A stretch of DNA of 64,000 nucleotides, taken from the NCBI GenBank assembly GCA_963824935.1, contig CAWGRF010000009.1, positions 167,187 to 231,186 of the forward strand, in the 5' to 3' direction. A program made the position numbers and the translations under genes. Source of the DNA: JACCZX01 sp963824935 (lineage in GTDB: Bacteria; Pseudomonadota; Gammaproteobacteria; Burkholderiales; Burkholderiaceae_F). Below the pieces are notes generated by a model, which did not search any database, was not told where the DNA came from, and was given only the letters and a program-made list of their open reading frames with translations. Shown piece by piece: positions 10,834 through 21,159 of this stretch; position 1 is the stretch's first letter; each line of letters begins with the position of its first letter.

Positions 10834-11895
10834 ATGAGCACCAAACTCAAGGAGTGGACCGCAGACGAACTTGTTGCGGAACTCAAGCGGCGCGAACGCG
10901 GCGAGGCGGCCAAAGCGGCCGGCGGCGCGCGCAGCTTGGCCGCGCCCACGCGCGGCGCCCGCGGCCAGGAACTCGCGGCCATTCCGACCGCGGAGCTCGC
11001 GCAGGCGGCACAGAATCGCCAGCGTGTCATATACGGCGTCGACAACCGCAAGGATCTGTTTCAGGTGACCTCGTCGCGGGTCAAGAAGTCGGCGGCGGCC
11101 GTGGTCGCGCTGGTGAAGAGCAGCGACCTGACGCGGCAACCCGACGGCAGTTTCGCGCTCGCGACGTCGTCATATCAAGCCGATTACCAACTCTGTGGCA
11201 GCGAACCCTTCGTTAAGCAGCCACTTGGGTGCTTCTGCTCAGGATTTCTCGTTGCACCGGACGTCGTCGCGACAGCCGGGCATTGCGTCAAGAGCGCACA
11301 GGACTTGGCAGGCATCCGTTTCGTATTCGGCTTCCGAATGAACAACGCGCAGACGGCACGCACGACCTTCCCCGCAATCGACGTCTACGCCGGGGTCACG
11401 CTCATTGGTCGCCAGCTGGCCGCCGACGGCACGGATTGGGCGCTGGTGCGGCTTGATCGACCGGTAGCTGGACGTGCGCAGCTTCCATTGAGGACGAGCG
11501 GCAAGATCTCTGGTAGTGCGCGCCTGTTCGTTATCGGCCATCCTTGCGGCCTTCCTCAAAAATACGCACCCGGTGCGCAAGTCCGCGATAACTCGCCAAC
11601 ACCGTTCTTTGTCGCCAACCTCGATACTTACGGTGGCAACTCGGGGTCGCCGGTGTTTAACGCGACCACTTACAAGGTCGAGGGCATTCTGGTCCGCGGC
11701 GAGAACGACTTCGTCACCAATGGAAGCTGCTATGTGTCGCTGGTCTGTCCGACCACTGGCTGCCGCGGTGAAGATGTCACGCGCGCAACCGTCTGGGCAG
11801 CCAAAGTGCCAAAGGCGGGCAGGGCAAAGGCGGGTGCGCCCAAGTCCAACGTCAAGGCGAAGAGCCGCAATGCCGGCACATCCAAGAAACCATGA
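10834..11895 (+). CDS. V8-like trypsin-fold serine protease
   Basis: 353 residues from the ATG at 10834 (RBS AGAGGAGACGG). The triad reads H150 in ATAGHC, D201 in GTDWALVRL and S270 in YGGNSGSP, the pattern of glutamyl-endopeptidase (V8/S1B) proteases. VIYGVDNRKD at residues 65-74 probably marks the start of the mature domain. The first 60 residues are charged and helical with no signal peptide. The C-terminal 35 residues are lysine/alanine-rich. It is the last gene of the protease operon, 25 bases after the trypsin-like gene. Confidence 0.85.
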   Translation: MSTKLKEWTADELVAELKRRERGEAAKAAGGARSLAAPTRGARGQELAAIPTAELAQAAQNRQRVIYGVDNRKDLFQVTSSRVKKSAAAVVALVKSSDLTRQPDGSFALATSSYQADYQLCGSEPFVKQPLGCFCSGFLVAPDVVATAGHCVKSAQDLAGIRFVFGFRMNNAQTARTTFPAIDVYAGVTLIGRQLAADGTDWALVRLDRPVAGRAQLPLRTSGKISGSARLFVIGHPCGLPQKYAPGAQVRDNSPTPFFVANLDTYGGNSGSPVFNATTYKVEGILVRGENDFVTNGSCYVSLVCPTTGCRGEDVTRATVWAAKVPKAGRAKAGAPKSNVKAKSRNAGTSKKP

Positions 11896-12115
11896 GCACT
11901 GTCGCTACAGGTAGGTCGGGCTGCGCAGTCATCCGCAAGTAGCAGCGTATGCACGAGCGATGTCATTCACCACCCACTGGGCGATGTGTGCTTGTGTATT
12001 TCGCTACTAGGGCATGAGGACGCCGCTTGGCGGTTGTTCATGCCGATCTGAGCACCATTTTGGTTCTGGCCAAACAACCTCACGCTCTGTTCGGCCGGCA
12101 TGCACGATGTCGAGC
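11896..12115. other. Intergenic region after protease operon
   Basis: No convincing gene. An inverted repeat GGCATGA...TCATGCC at about 12012-12045 encloses a shorter CGCC/GGCG pair and could fold into a hairpin, but it has no T-tract, so I do not call a terminator. The region leads into the repeated element at 12116. Confidence 0.35.
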
Positions 12116-12181
12116 CGATATTCACACGCTCGGTGCCGCAAAACCATTATTCCCACTGAAGCCGTGGCAGATTATTCTGCA
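12116..12181 (+). repeat. 66-bp repeated upstream element, copy A
   Basis: These 66 bases match 38949-39014 at 54 positions without gaps by hand alignment, including the blocks GTGCCGCAAA, CCATTATTCCC and ATTATTCTGCA. Copy A ends 59 bases before the cytochrome start at 12241; copy B ends 52 bases before the TIR gene at 39067. The similar distance to two unrelated genes suggests a shared promoter or regulator site. Two ATTATTC boxes sit 25 bases apart in both copies. Confidence 0.6.
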
Positions 12182-12240
12182 GCCCTCGAAGCTGCTGCTC
12201 TGATTTGAGCGAGCTACGAACACCGATGGGAGAATCAAGA

Positions 12241-14791
12241 ATGAAACGGTCGACCTGTGCGGTCGCGCTTGTTGCAATGTGCACGGCGATCGGAGTCGCC
12301 GCCGTTTCGCAGGACACGCCGACAGCATCGGTTGTCGCGCAAGCTCCGGCGGCTGCGCCTTCGGTTCCGGTTGCACCGATCGCTGGCAAATCCACACCTG
12401 ACCATCCTGGCTTTTACGCTGGCGAGGCGATTCTGAATCCGTCGCAGCGTGCCGGGCGCGAGATTTGGTACAAGGCCACGGCCGGCAACGCGCGCTTTCA
12501 TACGTACGTTTTTCAGCAGCGCGTCAACGTGCTGATCGACTGGTACCGCGTGCTCAACGCGAACGAACGCGGCGACCGCTTCGCGGCGTGGGGAATCATC
12601 AACGATCCCGGCTGCTGCGTCCCCGGAACGAAGGACTGTCCTGCCAAGAGCCTTGAAGAAACCTACGGCTTCGAGTGGTGCCCGGGCGATGAAGAGCTTC
12701 TGAAGTTTGTCGGCCGCGCAGGTTATCGCGACCCGGCGTGCGACTTCAAGGAAGGCCCGCTCGACCCCAAGGATCCGCACAATCAGGCGAAGGATCAACG
12801 TCATTCGTCGTGCGATCTCGCGTTCGGAACGTCGACCGGCGCGCTCGGCTATCGCAAGTTTCCGAATCCCCGTTTCGACAAGGCGCGCTGGCTCAAGGTC
12901 AACGGCAGCCTTGCGAGCTGGGAAGGTTATCGAGGTGCACTCTCGAAGGATCCGAAGTCGAGCGACTCGGCTCTGAACCGCTTGGCCGACGGTTCGATCG
13001 AGCCGCCGTTTTTGATCGGGACCACTTGCGGTTCGTGCCACATCTCGTTCGATCCGCTGAATCCTCCGAAGGATCCGGCCAATCCCGAGTGGGGAAACCT
13101 CAAGGGCGGTCTCGGCAACCAGTACTCGCGCGTGTCGGAGATCCTGACGTCCGGCATGTCGGGCGCAACGCTCGAAGCGCAGATGTTTGCGCATGCTCGT
13201 CCGGGCACATCAGACACGTCGGCCATTGCAACCGATCAGATTCATAACCCGGGAACGATGAACGCGATCATCAACACCAAGGTCCGTCCCGAGTTCGAGC
13301 GTGAGCAGGTTATTCGATGGCGCAAGGCAGCGTCCTGCAAGAAGCAGGACGCCAACTGCTGGTGCGAACCGGGGCGCGACAACAAGTGCTGGCAGCGCGG
13401 ACTCGCAACGGAGAAGGTGCACCACATCCTCAAGGGCGGGGAGGATTCGATCGGCGCGCTCGAGGCCATCCAGCGCGTCTACTTCAACATCGGTTCATGT
13501 TCCGAACAGTGCTGGCTCAATCATCTGACCGACCTCCGACAGCTCGATCCGACGCTTCGCAACTTTGGCCAAACACCTTTCGACATCGGTCAATGCCGGC
13601 GCGATTGCCCGAACTTCCGTGCGATCGAGGACCGGCTGCCCGACATCCTCGCGTTCCTGATGTCGAAGGAAACCGATGCCACTGACCTCGCGGTGGCTCG
13701 CGCCAACGAGCGCCGCGCTGCGAATCCCAAGGCGACGTACACGAACGACGATCTGCAGCGCGATCTCAACAAGCTGTTCGGCGACGACGCGGTTGCCCGC
13801 GGCCGCGAGGTGTTCGCGGACAAGTGCGCAAGCTGCCACTCATCGATCGCCGCGACACCCACGGACACGTTTGCGAATCGCGACTTCACGGCGGTCAACG
13901 CCAACGGCATGCGCGCCGACTGGCTGGGCTCGGACAAGGAGACGCTGGCAACCGGAGTCGGCACCAATCGCTGCCGCTCGCTCCACTCGAACCACATGAA
14001 CGGCCACATCTGGCAGGAATATGGATCCGAAACCCTGCGCGCACGACCGACCGACCCCGCCATCAAGGAGCCGCACAACGAAGGCCGCGGCTCGTACCGC
14101 AACATTTCGCTGCTGTCGGTCTGGGCACATGCCCCGTTCATGCACAACAACGCGATCGGTCCCGAGTTGTGCGGCCAGCCAGTCAACAAGGCCAACCAGT
14201 TCTATCGCTCGCCGTACGTTGACGAGAACAAGAAAACGTTGCCGGCCGACAAGGCACCGGCCTGCTGGGCGTACGACCCGAGCGTCGACGGTCGCTTCAA
14301 GCTGTACGTTGCCTCGATGGAAGAGCTGCTCAACCCAAGCAAGCGCGTTCCGAAACTTTCGCGCTTCGACCAGGACGTGCGCATCGCGCTCGGGCCGCGG
14401 ACCTGGGACGGCAAGGAAGAAAAGCAGATTCTCGGGTTCACGTTGGTGCTGCCGGAAGGGAACCGGCGTGGGCGCGATGGCGAGCTTCCAACACAAGGCC
14501 TTCGTCAATGACCTGATCGTCGCCAAACTGAGACCCGACGAACTCAATGCAAAGTTTGCGAAGCAACTCGGCGAAGTCGAAGGCAAACGAGTCGCGGCCG
14601 ATCTGCACGCGGTCACCGGCGAGATCGCAAAGGACCCGGAGCAATTGGTCGACGCGGTCGGGCGTTATCCGCGCCTGGTCGAGGCGTACAGCTCGTGCAC
14701 CGCTGATATCGAGAATACCGGCCATCGCTTCGGTGAGGATCTGCCGGACGCCGACAAGAAGGCGTTGATCGCCTTTTTGGCCACACTGTGA
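12241..14791 (+). CDS. Secreted di-heme c-type cytochrome, first gene of cytochrome operon (frameshifted)
   Basis: About 849 residues after one frameshift. The ATG at 12241 gives a Sec signal peptide (MKRSTCAVALVAMC, hydrophobic to about residue 22). Heme-binding motifs are CGSCH at about residue 263 and CASCH at about 529. Several extra cysteine pairs (CCVPGTKDC, CWCEPG) suggest disulfides. A FMHNNA motif near residue 635 resembles the distal ligand region of di-heme peroxidases. At GGG 14458-14460 one base too many breaks the frame; deleting a G gives LPEGTGVGAMASFQHKAF, continuing to the stop at 14791. It is probably a periplasmic electron-transfer or oxidase protein acting with the four cytochrome-operon genes downstream. 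Exact family not recognised. Confidence 0.78.
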
Positions 14792-14845
14792 AGGCCGGGG
14801 CCATGTATCGCATTCATCGGACTTCGCTGCTTAGGCGCTATCGCA

Positions 14846-15694
14846 ATGTGCGTGACGCTGGTCGGCTGTGGCGAGACGCCTCCGGCCGGAATCAAGTTTG
14901 GTGCGTATCAGGCGGGGTACGCCTCGAAGCCCGACCTCGCGCGCGTGGAGCATGAGTTTCCGCTGGCGCGCAACGATCTGGCGCAACTGACGCCGGGCGC
15001 GCTGAAATCCTATGACCAGGAGCAGATCGATCAGATCTATGCGCGGCTGACCGCCGGCCCGATTCCGGATGGCGCATTCGACGGCGACCTGTTTTTCCCG
15101 AAAGGAATATCGGGCGACCGGCGCATCCGCGAGATCATCGGTGGCCTGTCGGGGCTTGCGGCCGGGGTCGGTTCGGCCAAGGTGGAACTCGTTGGCAAGC
15201 ATCTATGGCGCGGCAAAGTGTTCTATCGCGACGAACTCGTGCTGAGAAACCGGATTGACGATACGTCGGTGCTGAAACCGTTGATCGACGGTGATCTGTC
15301 GACGATCCCGAAGGTCAAGGTCAACGGCAAGGATCAGTGGCTGATGTTCCCGGCCCGGCTTTACTGCGGCCAGAGCCTGCTCGATTCGCGCAGGGAGTCG
15401 ATCATCATCGACTACTTCTATACCGACGAAATTCCGGGCTATCGCGAACGACCGGATTTTCTCGCAGGCCGCCGTGGCTTGCAGGTGCGCGATGAGATCC
15501 GCATGGTGCGGCCCGGCTTCTATCTCGGACGTGCTTATATCGGAAAGATTTTCCTGCTCAACTTCACGCTCTATAACAAAGAAATCGCCGATCGCGATGG
15601 CGGCGCGTTTACCAAAGGCGGGCAAGTCAATGAAGACTGCTGGCCGGGAACGCAGCAGCGGCCTGTGCTGACAGCACTGACTGCGTCGAAGTGA
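14846..15694 (+). CDS. Putative lipoprotein of cytochrome operon
   Basis: At least 282 residues. From the ATG at 14846 the sequence starts MCVTLVGCG, so the lipobox LVGC comes too early for a complete signal peptide. The preceding codons in the same frame read LGAIA, and an ATG at 14803 (MYRIHRTSLL) lies one frame away. Deleting one base near 14833 would join them into a normal lipoprotein signal, so the true start is probably 14803. The rest has no CxxCH motif and no family I recognise. It lies between two cytochrome genes and could be a periplasmic partner or assembly factor. Confidence 0.6.
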   Translation: MCVTLVGCGETPPAGIKFGAYQAGYASKPDLARVEHEFPLARNDLAQLTPGALKSYDQEQIDQIYARLTAGPIPDGAFDGDLFFPKGISGDRRIREIIGGLSGLAAGVGSAKVELVGKHLWRGKVFYRDELVLRNRIDDTSVLKPLIDGDLSTIPKVKVNGKDQWLMFPARLYCGQSLLDSRRESIIIDYFYTDEIPGYRERPDFLAGRRGLQVRDEIRMVRPGFYLGRAYIGKIFLLNFTLYNKEIADRDGGAFTKGGQVNEDCWPGTQQRPVLTALTASK

Positions 15695-15762
15695 GACTGG
15701 CGGCATGCGCGATGTGGAAGCATGAGCGGCGGCAGTTGTCTTGACTGGCAACGTGCCTCGTT

Positions 15763-17624
15763 GTGCCCGTTAGCAGCACCGCAGCGCCCGCGTGGGCGGT
15801 GGATCCGGCAGACCCTGGCACGAATCGGCCCGCGCACGGACAGTCGCTGTTCGACGACATCAACACGGACGGTGTGCCGTTTCCATTCGAGGCGCTGGTG
15901 CGCAAGATCGAAACAACAGCAGGCTGCAAATCCGGTCGGCTGCATGACTTCCGTGTTGGTGCCACTGAGCCGCTCGCTTGCAACGGACGGCCGCAGCACC
16001 CGACTTTTTTTCTTTCCCGCGCGTCATCGCAGCCGTGACGGCCGACGGCGGTGGGCATCTGCTCGCTAAGGACCGTGTCTACCTCGGTTATCAGGAGCGC
16101 GCCGGCTTGATCGAAGTCATCAGCTACAACGAAGCCGCTGCGCGCTTCGAGTTTCAGTTGGTGCGCAACTACCTTCCGCAGGGCAAGTCCGAGACGGTGT
16201 ACGCGAGCCGCGCGGTCTGTACTGCATGCCATCAGAACCACGGCGCCGTCTTCTCCCGGCAACAATGGGACGAAACAAATGCGAACCCGCGCATCGCGGA
16301 GCGACTGGCTTCGGAAAACGGCCGGACACGCGAGCAGATGTACGGAGTGACCATTCGTCGCGGCGTTGACTTGCCTAACGCGATCGACGATTCGACCGAT
16401 CGAGCCAACCTGTTCGCGGTGATTCACCGTATCTGGCGTGATGCGTGCGACCCGACATGCCGCAGCCACGCACTTCGGGCCGCTCTGCAATATCGGCTGT
16501 CGCAAGAACAAGGGTTCGAGTCTGGGCCCGCTTTTGCTGCACCGTTGACGCAGCGTTTCGCTGCACAATGGCCGAGCGGGCTGGCCATTCCTAATCCGGA
16601 TCTGCCGAACCGTGATCCGCTGGCGTTTGCAGGCGACCCGTCTGCCGCAATCCGGATCGATGTCGGTGCTGCTTTTGAAGCACTCACCCCCAGAGCGCCG
16701 ATCGAAATCTGGTCGGGCGACGACGCACTTCTCGTACCCCGTTTTGTTGCCGGCATCGCGTCGTTGTTCGCCGAAGCAGATGTGCGCGATCTTGATGCCG
16801 CGCTCAAACGGCGCGCGGCTGTCGCGGTGCGACGAACGTACACCGCGCGCTGTTCGGTCAACAGCGACCGCTATCAATGCGCCGGCGAAGTCACTTTGAG
16901 TGGTACCCATTCGATGATCGATCGTCTATCGCTCGGCGGCAAAGAGCTGACGCGGCTGCAGCTTCGTAACGGAGTGGTCACACGACAAGGTATGACAGCG
17001 CGCACCGCAGGCGGTGATGCGATTGAACGCATTGAGCTGCCGCAGCGGGGCAAGCCCGGCAGCGTCATCGTCACGGTCGTCGAGGACTTTTCCCCCGTGC
17101 GCGCCGCACTGGCGAGCAGTGATTGGAGCGGGGTGCCCTTTACGCGCGCGCGCGCGCGGGCGACTCTGGGACTTCCGCCGATGAATGCGTGTTGCGGGGC
17201 TCGCAATTCATTGCCTGCCGCAGACGATACGGTTGTCGCAGCGGTCGTTCCCGCGCAAGCGACCGCATTCATTGCGCCGTGCGCCGCCTGCCACCGAACC
17301 GCAGACCGCTCGCCACCCAACTTTCTCGCCGGCGATGCGCAGCGAATTAGCGCCAGCCTTGCCCAGTGCGCGCCGCGGATGTTCGTACGTCTTTCGATGT
17401 GGCAATCGCCGGTGTCATCGCGCGCCAAAGTGCCGATGCCGCCGCCGAGCGCGTCGCACGGCGGCAGCCCGTCGATGCAGGCAGCACCTGATCCCTCGGT
17501 GTCCGCGTTGCAGGCGACGGTTGCCGAGTGGTTACGTGCCGAGTCCGGGCAAGCGCCCAACCTTGCCGCAATGCTCGCGCGCGGCTATGAAAACCTGCGC
17601 CCCTGCCTGCCTGCAACTCAATAG
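15763..17624 (+). CDS. CxxCH-containing cytochrome c-like protein (two or more frameshifts)
   Basis: The N-terminal part from GTG 15763 (SLFDDINTDGVPFPFEALV) and the main part ending at 17624 lie in different frames. A middle stretch TSVLVPLSRSL sits in the third frame, so two one-base insertions, near 15940 and 15977, explain the break. Heme-type motifs are CTACH at 16218-16232 and CAACH at 17280-17294. An end-of-signal sequence (PAWAVDP) just after 15763 suggests that the true start lies upstream. No family name is recognised. It ends 14 bases before the RoxA-like gene at 17639 and belongs to the same operon. Confidence 0.65.
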
Positions 17625-17638
17625 CAAAGGAGATTGTT

Positions 17639-19228
17639 GTGAACGAGCCGTTTGATGAACCGCGCAGGCACGGCTGGCTCACTCGCTTGTATCGGCATCG
17701 GTGGGTGCGCGTGCTCATGCTCGTGCTCGCGATACCAACCGCGCTGACGCTGGTCTTTGCGGTCGTGCTCTGGCAACGCTTCGGAAGCGATCGCGCGGTG
17801 GAATACCAGGCGATCGAAGAGCACTTCAAGTACGGGTCGACCGGCGGCGAGCGCGTGTCGGGCTTTCCGTATTGGATCTTTAAGGCGATGCCCGGTGTCT
17901 GTTCACATCATTTGCCCGGCGGATGGGCGTCGCTCGGCTTCGTGTTCGAAGAGGGCAAAGACATGCCGGTCGGCATGTCGATACGAAACTATCAGGGCAT
18001 CGATCGCACCTTCTTCAATTGCGCCGTCTGCCATACCAGCACCGTGCGTGACACGCCGGAGGCTAAACCGCGGCTGATACTCGGCATGCCGGCGAATACC
18101 TTCAATCTGTTCGGCTTCACGAAGTTCGCCTTCGATTGCGCGCGCGACCCGAAATTCGCGGCCGAATACGTCATTCCCGAGATCGGTCGGCTGATGAACG
18201 AAAAGGGCGAAAAGCTCGGCCTGCTTGATCGCTATCTGGTGTATCCGATAGCCGTCGCGCTGATGCGCGAACGGCTGACGATGCTGAACGGACGCTTCGC
18301 ACCGCTGATGCAGGACACCGAGTGGGGCCCAGGAAGAAATGACACGTTCAATCCGAACAAGATCTTGTTCAACTTTCCGATCGATCAGTTGCCGGAGCGC
18401 GAGCGCAGTGCGCCGGTCGATTTCCCATCGATCTGGCTGCAGAAACCGCGGCAGGGAATGCAGCTTCACTGGGACGGCAACAACATCATGGCCGAGGAGC
18501 GCAACAAGAACGCCGCTTTCGGCACAGGAACGACGCCCCCGACGATCGACCTCGCTGCCATCGGGCGCCTCGAACAGTGGCTGCTGACGGCAGAGCCGCC
18601 GAAGTATCCGTATCCGATCGATGCCGACAAGGCGTCCCGCGGCGCCGCGCTGTATGCCGAGTACTGCGCCGGCTGCCATGGGAAGGACGGCCGCACATTC
18701 AGTGCTCCTGCAGGCACTCAGGCGCGCGAATGTGTGAACCCGCACGGCAGCGATGATGAGCTTTACGGGCCGCAGGTCGGGAAGATCACGCGCATCGAAA
18801 ACATCGGCACCGATCGCCGCCGGCTCGATTCGTTTTCGTACGACCTTGCGGTCAGCCTCGGGACGGTCTACGCCGGCTATCCGCATCGCTACTGCCACTA
18901 TCGCAAGACGTTCGGCTACGCGAACATGCCGCTCGACGGCGTCTGGCTGCGAGCGCCCTATCTGCACAACGGCTCGGTGCCCACGATGCGTGCGCTGCTC
19001 GAGCCGGTGACCAGTCGCCCGCCACTGTTTTATCGCGGCAATGACGTCTACGACCGGCAGAACCTAGGCTTCGTGTTCGATCTCGCCGAGCAGGGTGGGC
19101 GGCGCTTTTCCACCTACGACACGACCAAGCCCGGCAACTCGAACGCCGGCCACGAAGGCAAGCGCTACGGCACTGAGTTGGGTGCGGGCGACAAGGATGC
19201 GTTGATCGAATTCATGAAGACGTTCTAG
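17639..19228 (+). CDS. Membrane-anchored di-heme cytochrome c, RoxA-like
   Basis: 529 residues from GTG 17639 behind an AAGGAG at 17626-17631. One membrane segment at residues 23-45 anchors it with the rest in the periplasm. Heme motifs are CAVCH (128-132) and CAGCH (343-347). The blocks GFPYWIFKAMP and WASLGFVFEEGKDMPVG near the N-terminus and GVWLRAPYLHNGSVPTM near residue 440 match the pattern of RoxA-type and related di-heme proteins, where a similar C-terminal block recurs. RoxA itself cleaves polyisoprene oxidatively; whether this protein does anything similar is unknown. It is paralogous to the next gene, 10 bases downstream. Confidence 0.78.
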   Translation: MNEPFDEPRRHGWLTRLYRHRWVRVLMLVLAIPTALTLVFAVVLWQRFGSDRAVEYQAIEEHFKYGSTGGERVSGFPYWIFKAMPGVCSHHLPGGWASLGFVFEEGKDMPVGMSIRNYQGIDRTFFNCAVCHTSTVRDTPEAKPRLILGMPANTFNLFGFTKFAFDCARDPKFAAEYVIPEIGRLMNEKGEKLGLLDRYLVYPIAVALMRERLTMLNGRFAPLMQDTEWGPGRNDTFNPNKILFNFPIDQLPERERSAPVDFPSIWLQKPRQGMQLHWDGNNIMAEERNKNAAFGTGTTPPTIDLAAIGRLEQWLLTAEPPKYPYPIDADKASRGAALYAEYCAGCHGKDGRTFSAPAGTQARECVNPHGSDDELYGPQVGKITRIENIGTDRRRLDSFSYDLAVSLGTVYAGYPHRYCHYRKTFGYANMPLDGVWLRAPYLHNGSVPTMRALLEPVTSRPPLFYRGNDVYDRQNLGFVFDLAEQGGRRFSTYDTTKPGNSNAGHEGKRYGTELGAGDKDALIEFMKTF

Positions 19229-19238
19229 GGATCAAACG

Positions 19239-20699
19239 ATGGCCGTCAAAAAGAAATCGGGTTGGAACTGGAAAAAGATCCTCGGCGTGCTTCTGATATT
19301 CGGCGTCATCTTCGGGTACTACGGCTGGTACAAGTTCTTCCGCGAGGAACCGCAGGAAGCGTGGATGACCGCAACGCCTGACATGCGCTTCCGATACGGC
19401 TCGATCGGCGGTGAGCGCGATGCCGGGATTCCGTACTGGATCTTCTATGTGTTGCCGCGGATTTTCCCCGAGAAGCTGCCGGGGCCTGGCGGCTACGCCT
19501 CGCTCGGCGTGTCGTGGGAGCAGGGCAAAGAGCTGCCGATCGGCTTCACCAAAAAAACGATCGGGTTTCCGCGCGTCGGCAACAACTGTGCGGCGTGCCA
19601 CACGACCAACTATCGCGCGGCGCCGAACGAGAACCCCGTGTTCCTCAATGCGGGGCCCGGACACACGTTGAACCTGGAAGCGTTCTTCCGCTTCCTGGTC
19701 GATTGCGCCAAGGATCCGCGCTTCAATGCCGACAACCTGATGCGCGAAATCAATCTCGTGACCGATCTGGCGTTCGACGACGCGCTCGCTTATCGCTTTC
19801 TGATCATTCCGATGACCAAGAAGCGACTGGTCGAGCGAGAGAAGCAGTTCGCTTGGATCTATCGCAAGGATTTTCCCGATTGGGGTCGCGGTCGGGATGA
19901 TTCGATGAACCTGACCAAGTACTTCATGCTCGAGCTGCCGATGGACAACACTTTCGGGCCAGGAGATATTCCGTCGATCTGGAACCTGAAGAAGTACAAC
20001 GTCGCAGGAACGACAATGAACTGGTCGGGCGACAGCCACGACGCCTACTCGGTGATCATCGACTCCGCGCTCGGCGTGCTCGGTGCACCGCCCAAGGATA
20101 ACGACGAGTTTCTCGGACAGATCACATGGCTGCAGGATTACCTGAGCAATAAGCCGGCACCGAAGTACCCATTCGCGATCGACGCCGCGCGCGCCGAAGC
20201 CGGGAAAGCCGTCTTCGACCAGCACTGCGCGACATGCCACGCCAGCGACAAAACAGGTCGCCGCATGCCACTCGCCGGCATCGATACCGATCGCGGCCGA
20301 ATGGATACATGGAACAAGGACAACGCAGTCGCAGCGAACAAAGTCGTGACCGAAATGGGCATCATTCGCAAGGGTCTGGTCGAAGCACCTCTAGACGGTT
20401 ACAACCCTCCATTTCTCGATGGCGTCTGGGTGCGCGGACCGTACCTGCACCACGGCGCGGTGCCGACGCTGCGCGATCTGCTCGAACCGCCGGCGAACCG
20501 GCCCAAGGTTTTCTGGCGCGGCTACGACCTGTACGACCAGAAGAACGTCGGCTTTATCTCGACCGGTCCGGAAGCCGAGCGCGTCGGCACGAAGTTCGAT
20601 ACCAGTGCACTGGCCAACGGCAACGGCGGTCACGTCTTCGGTACGACGCTGCCGGCCGCGGAGAAGGAGAGTTTGCTCGAGTACCTGAAGACGCTGTAA
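19239..20699 (+). CDS. Membrane-anchored di-heme cytochrome c, RoxA-like, paralogue
   Basis: 486 residues from ATG 19239. A hydrophobic segment at residues 14-31 is the anchor. Heme motifs are CAACH (117-121) and CATCH (330-334). GIPYWIFYVLPRIFP and GYASLGVSWEQGKELPIGF align with the previous gene, and GVWVRGPYLHHGAVPTL is the C-terminal block. It is the last gene of the cytochrome operon. Its last 549 bases (20151-20699) are duplicated at 26412-26959. Confidence 0.8.
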   Translation: MAVKKKSGWNWKKILGVLLIFGVIFGYYGWYKFFREEPQEAWMTATPDMRFRYGSIGGERDAGIPYWIFYVLPRIFPEKLPGPGGYASLGVSWEQGKELPIGFTKKTIGFPRVGNNCAACHTTNYRAAPNENPVFLNAGPGHTLNLEAFFRFLVDCAKDPRFNADNLMREINLVTDLAFDDALAYRFLIIPMTKKRLVEREKQFAWIYRKDFPDWGRGRDDSMNLTKYFMLELPMDNTFGPGDIPSIWNLKKYNVAGTTMNWSGDSHDAYSVIIDSALGVLGAPPKDNDEFLGQITWLQDYLSNKPAPKYPFAIDAARAEAGKAVFDQHCATCHASDKTGRRMPLAGIDTDRGRMDTWNKDNAVAANKVVTEMGIIRKGLVEAPLDGYNPPFLDGVWVRGPYLHHGAVPTLRDLLEPPANRPKVFWRGYDLYDQKNVGFISTGPEAERVGTKFDTSALANGNGGHVFGTTLPAAEKESLLEYLKTL

Positions 20700-20897
20700 T
20701 CCTCAGTTACGGAGGCTCGCGATGTCGCCGAACTGTTCCATTGCTGGACGGCTCTTATATTCAAGGCACTTCAAACCGCTGCACGTGCAGGCGCGCGACA
20801 GCAATCGCACGGAACACCGTCCCAGACAACCCATTTCAACTGCCAGTTCTATGTCCTCCGATAACGCGTCCCGCTTAACAGACGCGAGGAAGGGAAT
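20700..20897. other. Intergenic region downstream of cytochrome operon
   Basis: Just under 200 bases with no supported gene. No hairpin followed by T residues was found after the cytochrome stop. Confidence 0.3.
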
Positions 20898-21087
20898 ATG
20901 CAACCTGAGAACTTGGTTGTATTAACGGGGAACCTTGCCGCGCACCTCTTGGTTCTTGCGGTCTTTTGGTCGAGCCCTTGAGGCGGACATTGCAAGCAAG
21001 GTTCGTTTGGGTGAAGCACAGAGGGGAGCCGTAAGTGTTAGGCAGCTAAAGAGAGAAGGTGCCAAGCGGAAGCTTTCCAAGCTCTGA
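20898..21087 (+). CDS. Possible small basic protein (about 62 aa, frameshifted)
   Basis: ATG 20898 follows GAGGAAGGG and begins MQPENLVVLTGN, a hydrophobic start that stops after about 27 codons. One frame over, EADIASKVRLGEAQRGAVS continues to a lysine-rich end and a TGA at 21085-21087. Deleting one T of the TTTT near 20966 joins them. The result would be a small protein with a hydrophobic N-terminus and a basic tail. This is weak evidence; it may not be a gene. Confidence 0.3.
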
Positions 21088-21159
21088 TTAAAGGTGTCGT
21101 AGCCAGTAGCAATTCTCCAGATAATCGTGCCGCCGTTTTTGAGCTCGCAGGGAGGTTAT

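Noticed and set aside
15627..16910. 427-codon minus-strand open frame
   Set aside because: Antisense to the cytochrome c-like gene, which has CxxCH motifs in the plus-strand frames.
17903..20240. Long minus-strand frames of more than 340 codons
   Set aside because: Antisense to the two RoxA-like cytochromes, with no recognisable domain; shadow frames of high-GC genes.
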